DNA of 33,080 nucleotides from Pseudomonadota bacterium (GTDB lineage Bacteria; Pseudomonadota; Gammaproteobacteria; Steroidobacterales; Steroidobacteraceae), in contig JAJYTX010000004.1 in NCBI GenBank assembly GCA_021792815.1, positions 1 to 33,080 on the forward strand. The letters run 5' to 3'. This document shows positions 10,326 to 22,586 of this stretch, piece after piece (the stretch's first letter is position 1; each line of letters starts with the position of its first letter). A program made the position numbers and the translations under genes. A model generated the notes under the pieces. The model was given only the letters and a program-made list of their open reading frames with translations, was not told the DNA's origin and did not search any database.

Positions 10326-11788
10326 ATGAATCGCCGGGGACGAACCAGGAGGGTGCGAGGCGCGCGCCCCGAAGGGGCGAGGCCCGGGAAGGGCCGGACG
10401 ACGGCCCCCGCCCCCGCCGGCGGGTGAGCCGGGCCTTCGGCCCCGAGTGGCTGCTCGAGCGCCTGACTCGGCTGCTGCCCGGGTTTCCGCAGGTGTCGGT
10501 CTGTGTTGCCTTGAGCGGCGGGGTCGATTCGACTGCGCTCCTCGCGGCGCTCGCGGGCGCGCGCGCGCAGGGGCTGAGACTGCGCGCGGTGCATGTCGAT
10601 CATCGCCTGCAGCCGGGCTCGCGGGGCTGGAGCGGACATTGCCGGCGCCTGGCGCGCACGCTCGGCGTGCCGCTGAAAGTGGCGACCGTCACGGTGCAGC
10701 GCAGGCGGGGCGGGTCGCTGGAGGAGGCGGCGCGCCTCGCCCGATATCGATGTCTCGCCGCGCAGCTGCGCCAAGGGGAGGCGCTGCTCACGGCGCACAC
10801 CCAGGACGATCAGCTCGAGACGGTCCTGCTGCAACTGTTCCGCGGCTGCGGGCTGGCGGGGCTCGCCGCGATGCCCGCGGCGGCGCCCTTCGGGACGGGG
10901 CTGCTCGTGCGCCCGCTGCTCGAGCGCACGCGCGCGGAGATCGAGACGTGGGTGCGCGGTCGCGGTCTTGCGTGGGTCGAGGACGACTCGAATGCCGATG
11001 AGCGGTTCGATCGCAATTATCTGCGCCGGCGGGTGTTGCCCGCGGTGCGCGCGCGCTGGAGCGGGGTGGCGGCGGCGGCGGCCCGCTCGGCGCGGCACGC
11101 GGCCGAGGCGCAGCAGCTGCTCGAGTCGCTGGCCCGTGCCGACGTCGAGCGCGCCAGCGACGGGTCCGCTTTGTCGGCGAAGGCGCTGCGGGCGCTGCCG
11201 ATGCCGCGGCGGCGCAACGCGCTGCGATTCTGGATCGCGGCGTGCGCGCGGGCGGTGCCCGATACGCGCCGCCTGGAGGAGATCGCCGGCTCGGTGATCG
11301 AGGCGCGGCCCGATGCCCATCCGTGTGTCGAGTGGGGGAACACGCGCCTCGAGCGCCATGCGGACCGGCTCTCGATCGCGGAGGCCGGCGCGATGTCAGC
11401 GGCGCGGCGGGTTGCGCAGGAGCTCGCCTGGGACCTCGGCGCCTCGCTGCGGTGCGAGCTGCCGCAGGACCGGGGCGCGCTCGAGCTCGCGCCCGATCCG
11501 CACGGCCCGCTCGATCTCGATGCGCTGCCGGCGCAGCTCACCGTGCGCTGGCGGCGCGGCGGGGAGCGGCTGCGGGTGCGCCGCGGCGGCGCGCGGCGCG
11601 CGCTGAAGAGCCTGCTGCAGGAGGAGCGGGTGCCGCTTGGGGAGCGGGCGCGCATGCCGCTGATCTACGCCGGGGGCGCGCTGCTCGCCGCCGGTGATCT
11701 GTGGCTCGATGAGTCCGTGCGCGCCGGGCCGGGGAGCGCCCGCCGCGGCCGGCTCCTCTGGAAGAGGCCGCCGGCCGCATCGCGCTGA
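10322..11788 (+). CDS. tilS: tRNA(Ile)-lysidine synthetase TilS
   Basis: Adds lysine to C34 of the CAU-anticodon tRNA-Ile, changing its decoding from AUG to AUA. The PP-loop ATPase motif is [13 protein letters not shown], followed by [50 protein letters not shown] and [23 protein letters not shown]. The middle and C-terminal TilS domains end in [25 protein letters not shown]. Start choice is uncertain. GTG 10322 (488 residues) overlaps the accA stop as GTGA but adds about 34 Arg/Pro/Gly-rich residues unlike the family. GTG 10424 (454 residues) would start right at the conserved [10 protein letters not shown] region but lacks a ribosome site. E. coli TilS is 432 residues. Confidence 0.93.
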
Positions 11789-11830
11789 GGCCCGCTGCCG
11801 CGGCCGCCGGATCACTCCCGGTGTGAATAG

Positions 11831-13588
<1,758 letters not shown>

Positions 13589-13602
13589 GGAGCCTGCTGG
13601 GC

Positions 13603-15931
<2,329 letters not shown>

Positions 15932-15964
15932 CCGGGTGCGGCGCGGGTGCGTAGCGCTTCGTGC

Positions 15965-16046
15965 ACGGGGTTCGCCCATGGCGAGCCCCGTCGGGCGCTG
16001 CGCGCCGCGCAGGAGAATCACCCCGTTCGACCCTGCGCGCCGCGCA
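15965..16046 (+). repeat. Palindromic intergenic element, copy A (before ftsB)
   Basis: Stem-loop 15965-15991: ACGGGGTTCGCC, loop CAT, GGCGAGCCCCGT, 12 pairs with one T-G wobble. It runs into a module CCCCGT-N6-CTGCGCGCCGCGCA at 15986-16011, repeated at 16021-16046, 35 bp later. CTGCGCGCCGCGCAG (15998-16012) is itself a perfect dyad around one base. The final A of the second module is the A of the ftsB ATG. The same structure occurs before murI (31495-31540), and the first stem alone at 21062-21086. No protein or known element name was recognised. Confidence 0.75.
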
Positions 16047-16399
16047 TGACGACACCGATGAAAATTCTGACAGTGACCATGGCCGCGGCGCTGCTCGCGC
16101 TGCAGTATCGGATCTGGGTGTCGCGCGACGGCGTGCGCAGCGTCTGGCGCCTGGAGCACGTGGTGGCCGCGCACAAGGCGCTCAATGCGCGCCTCACCCG
16201 GCGCAACGCGCGCCTGGCCGCCGAGGTGAAGGAGCTCGAGACCGGCACCTCGGGGATCGAGGAGCTTGCCCGCAGCCAGCTTGGCATGATCGGCCCGAAC
16301 GAGACGTTCTACCAGGTCATCGAGCCGGCCCCGAGGGTGCCGGCCCCGAGGGTGCCGGCGCCGAAGGCGGCGGCGCGCAAGGGGCGCGGCGGCAAATGA
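16046..16399 (+). CDS. ftsB: Cell division protein FtsB
   Basis: Bitopic divisome protein that forms the FtsQ-FtsL-FtsB complex and helps activate septal peptidoglycan synthesis. One N-terminal membrane helix (KILTVTMAAALLALQYRIW) is followed by a periplasmic coiled coil (VAAHKALNARLTRRNARLAAEVKELE) and the family ending IEELARSQLGMIGPNETFYQVI. Length is 117 residues from ATG 16046 or 113 from ATG 16058. The second aligns best with E. coli FtsB, and neither has a clear ribosome site. The tail is longer than in E. coli and contains a 15-bp duplication giving PRVPA twice, then basic residues. The eno-ftsB-ispD order is standard. Confidence 0.93.
   Translation: MTTPMKILTVTMAAALLALQYRIWVSRDGVRSVWRLEHVVAAHKALNARLTRRNARLAAEVKELETGTSGIEELARSQLGMIGPNETFYQVIEPAPRVPAPRVPAPKAAARKGRGGK
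16325..16354 (+). repeat. 15-bp tandem duplication in the ftsB 3' end
   Basis: CCGGCCCCGAGGGTG occurs twice in direct succession (16325-16339, 16340-16354) and a degenerate third partial copy follows. It encodes a repeated Pro-Arg-Val-Pro-Ala in the periplasmic C-terminal tail, outside the conserved FtsB region. Confidence 0.9.
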
Positions 16400-16412
16400 C
16401 GGCGAGGGCGAG

Positions 16413-17105
16413 GTGAGGTACTGGCTCGTCATGCCGGCGGCGGGCATCGGCCGCAGGTTCGGCGCCGGGCGCCCCAAGCAGTACGCCATCCTGCGCGGCC
16501 GCACCGTCATCGAGTGGGCCCTGGCGCCCTTTCTCGGCGACCGCAGGTGCGCCGGCGCGGTGGTCGCGCTCGCCGCGCATGACCCGTACTGGCCGGACAT
16601 CGCCCCGGCCGGGGTGATCGCCGCTGCGGGAGGCGCCGAGCGCAGCCACTCGGTGCGCAACGCCCTCGCCGCGCTGTCGGGGCGCGCGCAGCCGCACGAC
16701 TGGGTGTTGGTGCACGATGCGGCGAGGCCTTGCCTGCCGGTCCGGGACCTGGACTCACTCCTGAGCCGCCTCGAGGGGCATCCGCTCGGGGGGCTGCTCG
16801 CGGCGCCCGCGGCCGATACCCTGAAGCGCGACGACGGCGAGGGCGAGGTGGCGCAGACCGTGGAGCGGGCGGGGTTGTGGCGCGCGTTGACGCCGCAGAT
16901 GTTCCGCTACGCGCCGCTGTGCGAGGCGCTCGATCGGGCGCACGAGGCGCGGCGGCTGCCGACCGACGAGGCGCAGGCGCTCGAGTGGCTGGGGCACCGG
17001 CCGGCGCTCATCGAGGGATCGGCGGTGAACATCAAGATCACCAGCGGCGCGGACTTGGCGCTCGCCGCCGCCTGGTTGCAGAGCGCCGCGGAGTCAAGCG
17101 AATGA
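16413..17105 (+). CDS. ispD: 2-C-methyl-D-erythritol 4-phosphate cytidylyltransferase IspD
   Basis: Third step of the MEP isoprenoid pathway: joins CTP and MEP to give CDP-methylerythritol. 230 residues (236 in E. coli) from GTG 16413. The CTP-binding N-terminus is [21 protein letters not shown], with the Gly-rich loop, Arg and Lys. Also seen are [60 protein letters not shown] and the C-terminal [10 protein letters not shown]. It starts 13 nt after the ftsB stop and overlaps ispF by 4 nt (ATGA), so IspD and IspF are made together. Confidence 0.95.
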   Translation: MRYWLVMPAAGIGRRFGAGRPKQYAILRGRTVIEWALAPFLGDRRCAGAVVALAAHDPYWPDIAPAGVIAAAGGAERSHSVRNALAALSGRAQPHDWVLVHDAARPCLPVRDLDSLLSRLEGHPLGGLLAAPAADTLKRDDGEGEVAQTVERAGLWRALTPQMFRYAPLCEALDRAHEARRLPTDEAQALEWLGHRPALIEGSAVNIKITSGADLALAAAWLQSAAESSE

Positions 17106-17578
17106 GAATCGGATCCGGAATCGACGTGCATGCCTTCGGGCCCGGTGACCATGTCATGCTCGGCGGGGTGCGTGTGCCGCATTCGCGCGCCGTCGTGGCG
17201 CACTCCGACGGCGATGTGGTGCTGCATGCCCTGACCGATGCGCTGCTCGGCGCGGCGGGGCTCGGGGATATCGGCCAGCACTTCCAGGACACCGATCCGC
17301 GCTGGAAGGGGGCCGACAGCCGCCGCTTCGTGCGCGCAGCCCTCGAGATGCTGCACGCGCGCAAGCTCCGGGTGGGCAACGCCGACGTGACGGTGCTCGC
17401 CGAGGCCCCGAAGCTCGCCCCGGTCCGCGAGCAGATCCGGGGGTCGCTCGAGGAGCTTCTGCAAGTGCCCCCCGGCGCGGTCAACATCAAGGCGACCACG
17501 ACGGAGAAGCTGGGCTTCCTCGGAAGGGCCGAAGGCATCGCAGCCCAGGCCGTGGTGCTGCTCCTCGATGGGCCCTGA
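17102..17578 (+). CDS. ispF: 2-C-methyl-D-erythritol 2,4-cyclodiphosphate synthase IspF
   Basis: Fifth MEP-pathway step: cyclises the 2-phosphate of CDP-methylerythritol to MEcPP with release of CMP. A 158-residue trimeric-fold enzyme (159 in E. coli). The metal ligands are in [13 protein letters not shown] (Asp and His) and the third in [42 protein letters not shown] and [23 protein letters not shown] are also typical. It overlaps ispD upstream and truD downstream (11 nt). Confidence 0.96.
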   Translation: MRIGSGIDVHAFGPGDHVMLGGVRVPHSRAVVAHSDGDVVLHALTDALLGAAGLGDIGQHFQDTDPRWKGADSRRFVRAALEMLHARKLRVGNADVTVLAEAPKLAPVREQIRGSLEELLQVPPGAVNIKATTTEKLGFLGRAEGIAAQAVVLLLDGP

Positions 17579-18608
17579 GGCGGCCCTCGAGCCCCCGCGG
17601 GCGCTCGGGCCGCCCGTGTGCCGGGCGCGGCTGCGCACGCACCCGGAGGACTTCCTCGTGCACGAGCAGCTCGGCTTCGCGCCCTCCGGTGCCGGGCCGC
17701 ACACGCTGCTCAAGGTGCGCAAGCGCAATACCAACACGCAATGGGTGGCGCGTGAGCTTGCGCGCGCCTGCGGCTGCCGTCCCATGGAGGTCGGGTATGC
17801 GGGGTTGAAGGACCGCCGGTCGGTCGCGGTGCAGTGGTTCTCGGTGCCGCGCGCGCCGCGGGCGCGCACCGATTGGGACGGCGTAGGGGGCGCGCAGTTT
17901 AAGGTCCTCGAGGCCCACGCGCACGCTCGCAAGCTTCCCCGCGGCGCCCTTGCCGGCAACCGCTTCCTCATCCGTGCCCGCGGCGTGACGGCCCCCGAGG
18001 CGGCGCTCGGGGAGCGACTGGCCTCGATCCGCGAGCGCGGCGTGCCGAATTACTTCGGGCCGCAGCGCTTCGGCCGCGACGGGGCGAACCTCGGGCGCAT
18101 CGGAGAGGATCTGCGCAGTCTGAAACCGTCCGAGCGCGGCTTCGTGCTGTCGGCGGCCCGCAGCCTCATTTTCAACGCGGTGCTCGGGGCGCGCGTGGAG
18201 GAGGGCAGCTGGGAGCAGCTGCGGGCCGGCGATCTCGCCGTGCTCGATGGGCGCGGCAGCCACTTCCCGGTCGATGCGCCCGATGAGACGCTGTGCGAGC
18301 GCTGTGCGCGGCTCGAGATCCATCCCACGGGGCCTCTTTGGGGCCGAGGCGCCCCGCCGTGCGCGGGCAGCGTGCTTGCGCTCGAGGAGCGTGTCGCGCG
18401 GCAGCATGGCGCGGCGTGCGCGCTCCTCGCCGAGGCGGGCATGGATCAGGAGCGCAGGGGCCTGCGGCTGTCGGTGCGCGATCTGTGCTGGCGGCGCGAG
18501 GGCGGGGACGAGGTCGTGCTGGAGTTCGGCCTGGCCCGGGGAGCCTACGCCACGGCCGTGCTGCGCGAGCTGTTCACCCTGGTCGATTACGAGGAGAGCA
18601 ATACGTAG
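17568..18608 (+). CDS. truD: tRNA pseudouridine(13) synthase TruD
   Basis: Makes pseudouridine at position 13 of tRNA-Glu and some other RNAs. 346 residues (349 in E. coli). The catalytic Asp is in [20 protein letters not shown]; other TruD segments are [39 protein letters not shown] (given in part), [45 protein letters not shown] and [12 protein letters not shown] 17568 lies inside the ispF end. The 3' end overlaps the convergent smrA gene by 22 nt, so the two mRNAs would have complementary ends. No terminator lies between them. Confidence 0.94.
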   Translation: MGPEAALEPPRALGPPVCRARLRTHPEDFLVHEQLGFAPSGAGPHTLLKVRKRNTNTQWVARELARACGCRPMEVGYAGLKDRRSVAVQWFSVPRAPRARTDWDGVGGAQFKVLEAHAHARKLPRGALAGNRFLIRARGVTAPEAALGERLASIRERGVPNYFGPQRFGRDGANLGRIGEDLRSLKPSERGFVLSAARSLIFNAVLGARVEEGSWEQLRAGDLAVLDGRGSHFPVDAPDETLCERCARLEIHPTGPLWGRGAPPCAGSVLALEERVARQHGAACALLAEAGMDQERRGLRLSVRDLCWRREGGDEVVLEFGLARGAYATAVLRELFTLVDYEESNT

Positions 18609-19123
18609 ACCGCGCCGCTGCCGCCGTCCATCGGCCGCGCCGACACGTACGCCACCACCGGATCGAGGCGGCGCAGCATCGAGCCGACCAGGCCCTTGAG
18701 TCTGGGTCCGCGGCTGCCCGAGCGCAGACCCTTGCCGTGGACGATGCGTACGCAGCGCCAGCGGCTGTCCAGCGCATGCAAGAGGAACTCGCGCAACGCC
18801 TGCCTCGCTTCGGCGACCGTGAGGCCGTGCAGGTCGATCTCGCCCTGGACCCGATAGTTCCCGCGGCGCAGCTTGCGCAGCACGGCCGGATCGACCCCGT
18901 CGCGGTGGAAGACGAGCTCCTCGCCACCGGCGAGCGCCGGGTCGTCCCGCTCGTCCCGCAGGCTTTCCTCGAGCACGGCCAGCCGGTCGGCGCGGGTGAA
19001 GCGGGCCGCCGGGCGGGGCTTGGGCGGTTGCGGCGCGGGGGGCGGGCCATTGAGCGGCTTGACGTCCCGGACGGCATCGCGGAACAGGCGGGAGTCCGGA
19101 TCAGGATCGGTGGGCTGGCTCAC
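18587..19123 (-). CDS. smrA: Smr-domain protein, SmrA (YdaL)-like nuclease
   Basis: 178 residues ending in a stand-alone Smr domain, the C-terminal fold of MutS2 known as a nicking or RNA endonuclease. The N-terminus has [15 protein letters not shown], like E. coli YdaL (LFLDAMEDVQPLK), then a proline-rich linker (about 28-40). The core is [35 protein letters not shown] (given in part), with the DLHG signature, then [12 protein letters not shown] and the ending [16 protein letters not shown] 19123 has GAGAGG just upstream on the minus strand. It lies between truD and surE, pointing against them. The exact substrate is not evident. A Smr protein of the SmrB type is less likely, given the N-terminal match. 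Confidence 0.85.
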   Translation of the reverse strand: MSQPTDPDPDSRLFRDAVRDVKPLNGPPPAPQPPKPRPAARFTRADRLAVLEESLRDERDDPALAGGEELVFHRDGVDPAVLRKLRRGNYRVQGEIDLHGLTVAEARQALREFLLHALDSRWRCVRIVHGKGLRSGSRGPRLKGLVGSMLRRLDPVVAYVSARPMDGGSGAVYVLLSS

Positions 19124-19175
19124 GGTCGCCTCTCAATTGGCCGGGTTGCACCGAATTTTTCGCTTCCACTTCCAG

Positions 19176-19181
19176 TATAGT
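19176..19181 (+). promoter_or_regulatory. Possible -10 element for surE
   Basis: TATAGT in the 107-bp divergent smrA-surE gap, 49 nt before the surE start. No convincing -35 sits at 16-18 bp; the nearest TTGCAC (19146-19151) is 24 bp away. Divergent transcription requires promoters here, but only this hexamer is visible. Confidence 0.3.
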
Positions 19182-19230
19182 CGCGCCCGTCCCGAGGCAT
19201 GTTCCTCGCCGTATTCCCGATGTCAAATCC

Positions 19231-19989
19231 GTGAAGATCCTGCTGAGCAACGACGATGGCTACCAGGCCCGGGGGATCCGTATCCTGAGGGGGGCCCTCG
19301 CGGACCTGGCCGAGGTCACGGTGGTGGCGCCCGACCGCAACCGCAGCGGTGCCAGCAACTCCCTCACCCTCGACATGCCGCTGCGCGTGCTCGAGGTGGA
19401 GCCCGCCGTGTACTGCGTCCAGGGCACCCCGACCGACTGCGTGCACCTTGCCATCACCGGACTGTTCGACTACGAGCACGACATGGTGGTTTCAGGGGTC
19501 AACGACGGGGCCAATCTGGGCGATGACGTGCTCTACTCCGGTACCGTGGCGGCGGCGATCGAAGGACGGTTTCTCGGACTCCCGACGATCGCCGTGTCGC
19601 TGTGCACCACCCCGGAAGGGGAGGGACACTTCGACACCGCGGCGCAGGTGGCGCGCTCGCTGGTGGGCGAGCTCCTGCGCCGGCCGCTCGAGCCCTCGCT
19701 CATCCTCAACGTCAATGTCCCGGACGTGCCGTTCCAGTCGCTGCGCGGCTTTCGCGGCACGCGCCTCGGCTACCGCCACCGCTCCGAGCCCATCGTGCCG
19801 GCCCGCGACCCCCGCGGCCGGCCCGTCTACTGGGTCGGGCCCGCCGGCCCGCAGCAGGATGCCGGACCCGGCACGGACTTCGAGGCGATCACGCTCGGGT
19901 ACGTGTCGGTGACGCCGCTGCAGATCGATCTGACGCGCCACGCGGCCCTGAGCCCTTTGCAGCACTGGCTGGAAGGGATCGATGGCTGA
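19231..19989 (+). CDS. surE: 5'/3'-nucleotidase SurE
   Basis: Metal-dependent phosphatase acting on nucleoside monophosphates and short polyphosphates, associated with survival in stationary phase. 252 residues (253 in E. coli). The N-terminus [16 protein letters not shown] holds the metal ligands Asp8 and Asp9. Ser39 is in [13 protein letters not shown], and the Asn ligand is in [34 protein letters not shown] and the Asn-rich [11 protein letters not shown] are also typical. GTG 19231 gives the exact family start. It overlaps pcm by 8 nt, as in other gammaproteobacteria. Confidence 0.96.
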   Translation: MKILLSNDDGYQARGIRILRGALADLAEVTVVAPDRNRSGASNSLTLDMPLRVLEVEPAVYCVQGTPTDCVHLAITGLFDYEHDMVVSGVNDGANLGDDVLYSGTVAAAIEGRFLGLPTIAVSLCTTPEGEGHFDTAAQVARSLVGELLRRPLEPSLILNVNVPDVPFQSLRGFRGTRLGYRHRSEPIVPARDPRGRPVYWVGPAGPQQDAGPGTDFEAITLGYVSVTPLQIDLTRHAALSPLQHWLEGIDG

Positions 19990-20644
19990 CCTGCGATTCA
20001 ACGGAATCGGGATGACCTCGGCGCGCACGCGTGACCGGCTGGTGCAGCGGTTGCGCGAGCAGGGCATCAGCAGCCTCACCGTGCTCGACCGCATCCGCAA
20101 CGTACCGCGTCATATCTTCGTCGACGAGGCGCTCGGCAGCCGCGCCTACGAGGACACGGCGCTGCCGATAGGCTTTGGCCAGACCATTTCCCAGCCTTAC
20201 ATCGTCGCGCGCATGAGCGAGGCGCTGCTCGAGGGCGGACCGCTCGAGAGCGTGCTCGAGGTGGGCACGGGCTGCGGTTACCAGACGGCCGTGCTGGCGC
20301 CGCTCGTCGGGCGGATCTACACGATCGAGCGCATCGGCGCGCTGCTCGAGCGCGCCAAGGAGCGCTTGAAGGAGCTCGGTGTCCGCAATGCCAAGTTCCA
20401 ACATGGGGACGGCACCGCGGGTTGGAAGAGTCAGGCGCCCTTTGGCGGCATCCTGGTGGCCGCCGCGCCCCTGGCGCTGCCGGAAGCGCTGCTCAAGCAG
20501 CTCGATGTGGGGGGGCGGATGGTCGTGCCGGTGGGTGCGGATGGAGAGCAGGAGCTGATGCGATTCACCCGCCGAGAGCAGGGCATCGCGCGCGAGTGCC
20601 TGGGCCGCGTGGCATTCGTGCCACTGCTCGGGGGGAAGGGGTGA
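19982..20644 (+). CDS. pcm: Protein-L-isoaspartate O-methyltransferase
   Basis: SAM-dependent repair enzyme that methylates isoaspartyl residues in aged proteins. 220 residues (208 in E. coli). Typical segments: the helical N-terminus ([15 protein letters not shown]), [41 protein letters not shown], the SAM-binding motif [33 protein letters not shown] and GGRMVVPVG. In E. coli and Pseudomonas the next genes are nlpD and rpoS. Here neither follows and a low-GC noncoding gap begins. Confidence 0.95.
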   Translation: MADLRFNGIGMTSARTRDRLVQRLREQGISSLTVLDRIRNVPRHIFVDEALGSRAYEDTALPIGFGQTISQPYIVARMSEALLEGGPLESVLEVGTGCGYQTAVLAPLVGRIYTIERIGALLERAKERLKELGVRNAKFQHGDGTAGWKSQAPFGGILVAAAPLALPEALLKQLDVGGRMVVPVGADGEQELMRFTRREQGIARECLGRVAFVPLLGGKG

Positions 20645-20950
20645 GCGGGACCGAGCATCCGTGAACCGGGACGATAAATCGCACGAGATAAGCGCTATAA
20701 GAGTTTGAATCAGAGGCGGTTAGTGCCGGTAGTGTGAAGCTCGACCACTATGATCCGCACGACGTCGGTTTTGGCGTCAAAAGCTCCGTGCACAGCTTAC
20801 GTGGTATGTCACAAACGCTTGCAATCTGACATGTCACGTGCTTAACATAGCGCCCGTCTCCCCTGGGCGACAGATGATGTGGCCGGGGGGGGACATGAAG
20901 AGGGCACAGGGAGGAGAGGACGTTGAGAGAAAAGCAATGAATCGCGACGA

Positions 20951-20984
20951 TAAAAAAAGCAAAAGCGTGCCATCGCTGTGACAC
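20951..20984 (-). terminator. Candidate intrinsic terminator for the Mth938-domain gene
   Basis: Read on the minus strand: GTGTCA, loop CAGCGA, TGGCAC (6 bp, one G-T pair), then GCTTTTGCTTTTTTT. The T7 run is 20952-20958. It lies about 160 nt past the stop at 21145 in the right orientation for that gene. The stem is short but the T tract is unusual here. Confidence 0.45.
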
Positions 20985-21061
20985 GAGTGCGGCGTGGGTC
21001 GTAAGAAGTCGAAACCTCTCCCCCTGTGCTTTCTTCGCGTCCTGCCGAAGTGCGGGATCTG

Positions 21062-21086
21062 ACGGGGTTCGCAGAGCGAACCCCGT
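21062..21086. repeat. Palindromic intergenic element, copy B
   Basis: ACGGGGTTCGC (21062-21072), loop AGA, GCGAACCCCGT (21076-21086): a perfect 11-bp stem, nearly the same as the first stem of copy A at 15965-15991. The CTGCGCGCCGCGCA module is absent here. It lies 59 nt beyond the stop of the minus-strand Mth938-domain gene and has no T tract, so a terminator role is possible but not indicated. Confidence 0.75.
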
Positions 21087-21144
21087 ACCGGGGCAGAACC
21101 TCACCGGTACGGCCCGCGGGGGAAGAATTCCGGTCCTCTGCGGG

Positions 21145-21516
21145 CTACTCGAAAAACAACGCCGCGGCGACCCGACGGTCTTCCTGCACGAGAATATTGA
21201 ACGTCCGGCACGCCGCACCGAGATCCATCACCTCCAGGCCCACGCCGCGCCCGGTGAGCAGCGAGCGGATGGCCGCCGGCGCGAAGCGGTGCCGCGGCCC
21301 GGTGCCGAGCAGCACGATTTGCGGCTCGAGCGCGAGGAGCGCCGCAAGATGCGCCGGCTCGAGCGCCTCGAAGCACCTCGGCTCCCAGTCCGTGATCAGC
21401 CGGTCGGCGGTGACGATGCAGCTGGTGTGTACGCGGCTTTCCCCGATGCGCAGCTCCGAGCGCGAATAGGCGCGCACGAGGTTGACGCCGGATTGGCTTT
21501 CCAAAGTAAATTGCAT
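21145..21516 (-). CDS. Mth938-like (DUF498/DUF598) domain protein
   Basis: 123 residues made almost wholly of an Mth938-like domain, a small fold also found in the human complex I assembly factor NDUFAF3. The biochemical role in bacteria is unknown. Visible: NLVRAYSRSELRIGESRVHTSCIVTADRLI in the N-terminal half, TDWEPRCFEALEPAHLAALL, the conserved core PQIVLLGTGPRHRF, then GVGLEVMDLGAACRTFNILVQEDRRVAAALFF. The ATG at 21514-21516 lies about 41 nt from the divergent rpfE-like start, so the two genes must share a very short promoter region. A TTGACC at 21528-21533 is the only promoter-like word there. Confidence 0.85.
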   Translation of the reverse strand: MQFTLESQSGVNLVRAYSRSELRIGESRVHTSCIVTADRLITDWEPRCFEALEPAHLAALLALEPQIVLLGTGPRHRFAPAAIRSLLTGRGVGLEVMDLGAACRTFNILVQEDRRVAAALFFE

Positions 21517-21557
21517 GTGCGTGGAACTTGACCCGGGCGTCCCCTACGATACCGCGG

Positions 21558-22586
21558 GTGCGAGAGCTCGTCATCGTCCTTGCGGATCTGCATCTACCGT
21601 CGGACCTGCAGTCCGGGGCGCCCGGCGTGCCGCGGGGCGCGGGCCCCGGGTCCTGGCCGGCGATCGAGCACGTGGCCCGCTTCGCCCGTCCGGCGCCCCT
21701 GGTGGGCGGCTGGCGCGGCTGGGTGGCGCGCTGGCTCGGTCTCGAGGAGTACGCCGGCCACCCCGCCGCGAGCGTCGCCGCGGCGGGCGCCGAGGGGGTG
21801 GCCGGGCCGGCCTGCTGGCTCGCCACCCCGCTACACTTGATCGAGGGGCTCACCCGGTTGCATGTGGACTGGGGCAGTCTGCTGCGTCTGGCGAGCGGGG
21901 AGCGCGAGCGGCTGGCCGCCGATTTCAAGGAGACGTTCCACGGCTCGGGGTTCGACCTCACCGGTCTCGAGACGGGTGAGTTTCTGCTGAGCGCGCCGCC
22001 CCTCGCCCCGGTACGCACCGTCGAGCCGGCGCGCGTGCTGCAGGGTCCGATGGCCGATGCGCTACCGAGCGGAGAGGGGTCGGCGGCGCTGCGCCGGCTC
22101 GGCGCGGAGATCGAGATGTGGCTGCACGCGCACCCCCTCAACCGCGAGCGGGCGCGCCGGGGCGAGCGGCCCGTGTCGACGCTGTGGATCTGGGGCGGTG
22201 GCGAGCCGCCGGCCATGGGCACGGCATCTCGCCCCGCACCGGTGACCGTCTTCGCTTCCGAGGCTTACGTGCGTGGCCTTTGCCGGCTCGCCGGGCTTGA
22301 AATCCGCCCTGCGGCGCAGGGCTCGGTGAGCAGCGGCGCCGGCACGCCGTGTACGCTCTGCGTGCTCGAGATTGCCGAGGTCCTGCAGCGGGGGGGCGGG
22401 GCGAGTCTTCCCGAGGCCCTGGCCGAGCTCGACCGCTGCGTGATCGCACCGGCGCTTGCCGCGCTGCATCAGAGGAGCATCGACCACCTGGTGCTGCTGG
22501 CCAATGATCGGCGATGGACACTGCGCGTCACCGATCGCCTGAGGCTCTGGCGGCGCAGGCGGGCGGGTCTGGAGGCATTGGCATGA
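21558..22586 (+). CDS. RpfE-type / COG4255 conserved protein (phosphoglycerate mutase-like annotation)
   Basis: 342 residues from GTG 21558 (a TTG at 21528 would add ten). The N-terminus RELVIVLADLHLPSDLQ and the blocks CWLATPLHLIEGLTRLHVDWG, GSAALRRLGAEIEMWLHAHPLN and RPVSTLWIWGGGEPP match the family called RpfE in Xanthomonas. There the gene lies in the rpf quorum-sensing region beside recJ. Some databases name relatives phosphoglycerate mutase, but no catalytic proof is visible. Its ATGA overlap with recJ is tight, so it is probably co-translated with the exonuclease. The biochemical function remains unknown. Confidence 0.75.
   Translation: MRELVIVLADLHLPSDLQSGAPGVPRGAGPGSWPAIEHVARFARPAPLVGGWRGWVARWLGLEEYAGHPAASVAAAGAEGVAGPACWLATPLHLIEGLTRLHVDWGSLLRLASGERERLAADFKETFHGSGFDLTGLETGEFLLSAPPLAPVRTVEPARVLQGPMADALPSGEGSAALRRLGAEIEMWLHAHPLNRERARRGERPVSTLWIWGGGEPPAMGTASRPAPVTVFASEAYVRGLCRLAGLEIRPAAQGSVSSGAGTPCTLCVLEIAEVLQRGGGASLPEALAELDRCVIAPALAALHQRSIDHLVLLANDRRWTLRVTDRLRLWRRRRAGLEALA

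Larger units (their letters stand above)
20645..21144. other. 500-bp gene-free, lower-GC stretch after pcm
   Basis: About 54% GC by hand count over 20701-21000, against about 70% around it. Seen: the 10-bp palindrome TGACATGTCA at 20828-20837; two direct ATGTCAC copies 25 bp apart (20806, 20831); a short CGCCC/GGGCG inverted repeat near 20851-20869; a minus-strand terminator candidate at 20951-20984; and a strong palindrome at 21062-21086. GTACCGG/CCGGTAC arms (21085-21091, 21104-21110) follow directly. A 156-codon minus frame across it (20748-21218) has no recognisable protein character. It may hold a small RNA or be the scar of lost genes; neither can be shown here. Confidence 0.6.

Noticed and set aside
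20748..21218. Open frame of 156 codons (minus) in the post-pcm gap
   Set aside because: No family resemblance, Arg/Ser/Pro/Cys mixture typical of chance frames, runs through palindromes and a terminator and overlaps the end of the Mth938-domain gene.
21528..21550. Promoter TTGACC ... TACGAT before the RpfE-like gene
   Set aside because: Both words resemble sigma70 hexamers but the spacing is only 11 bp, too short to act together.
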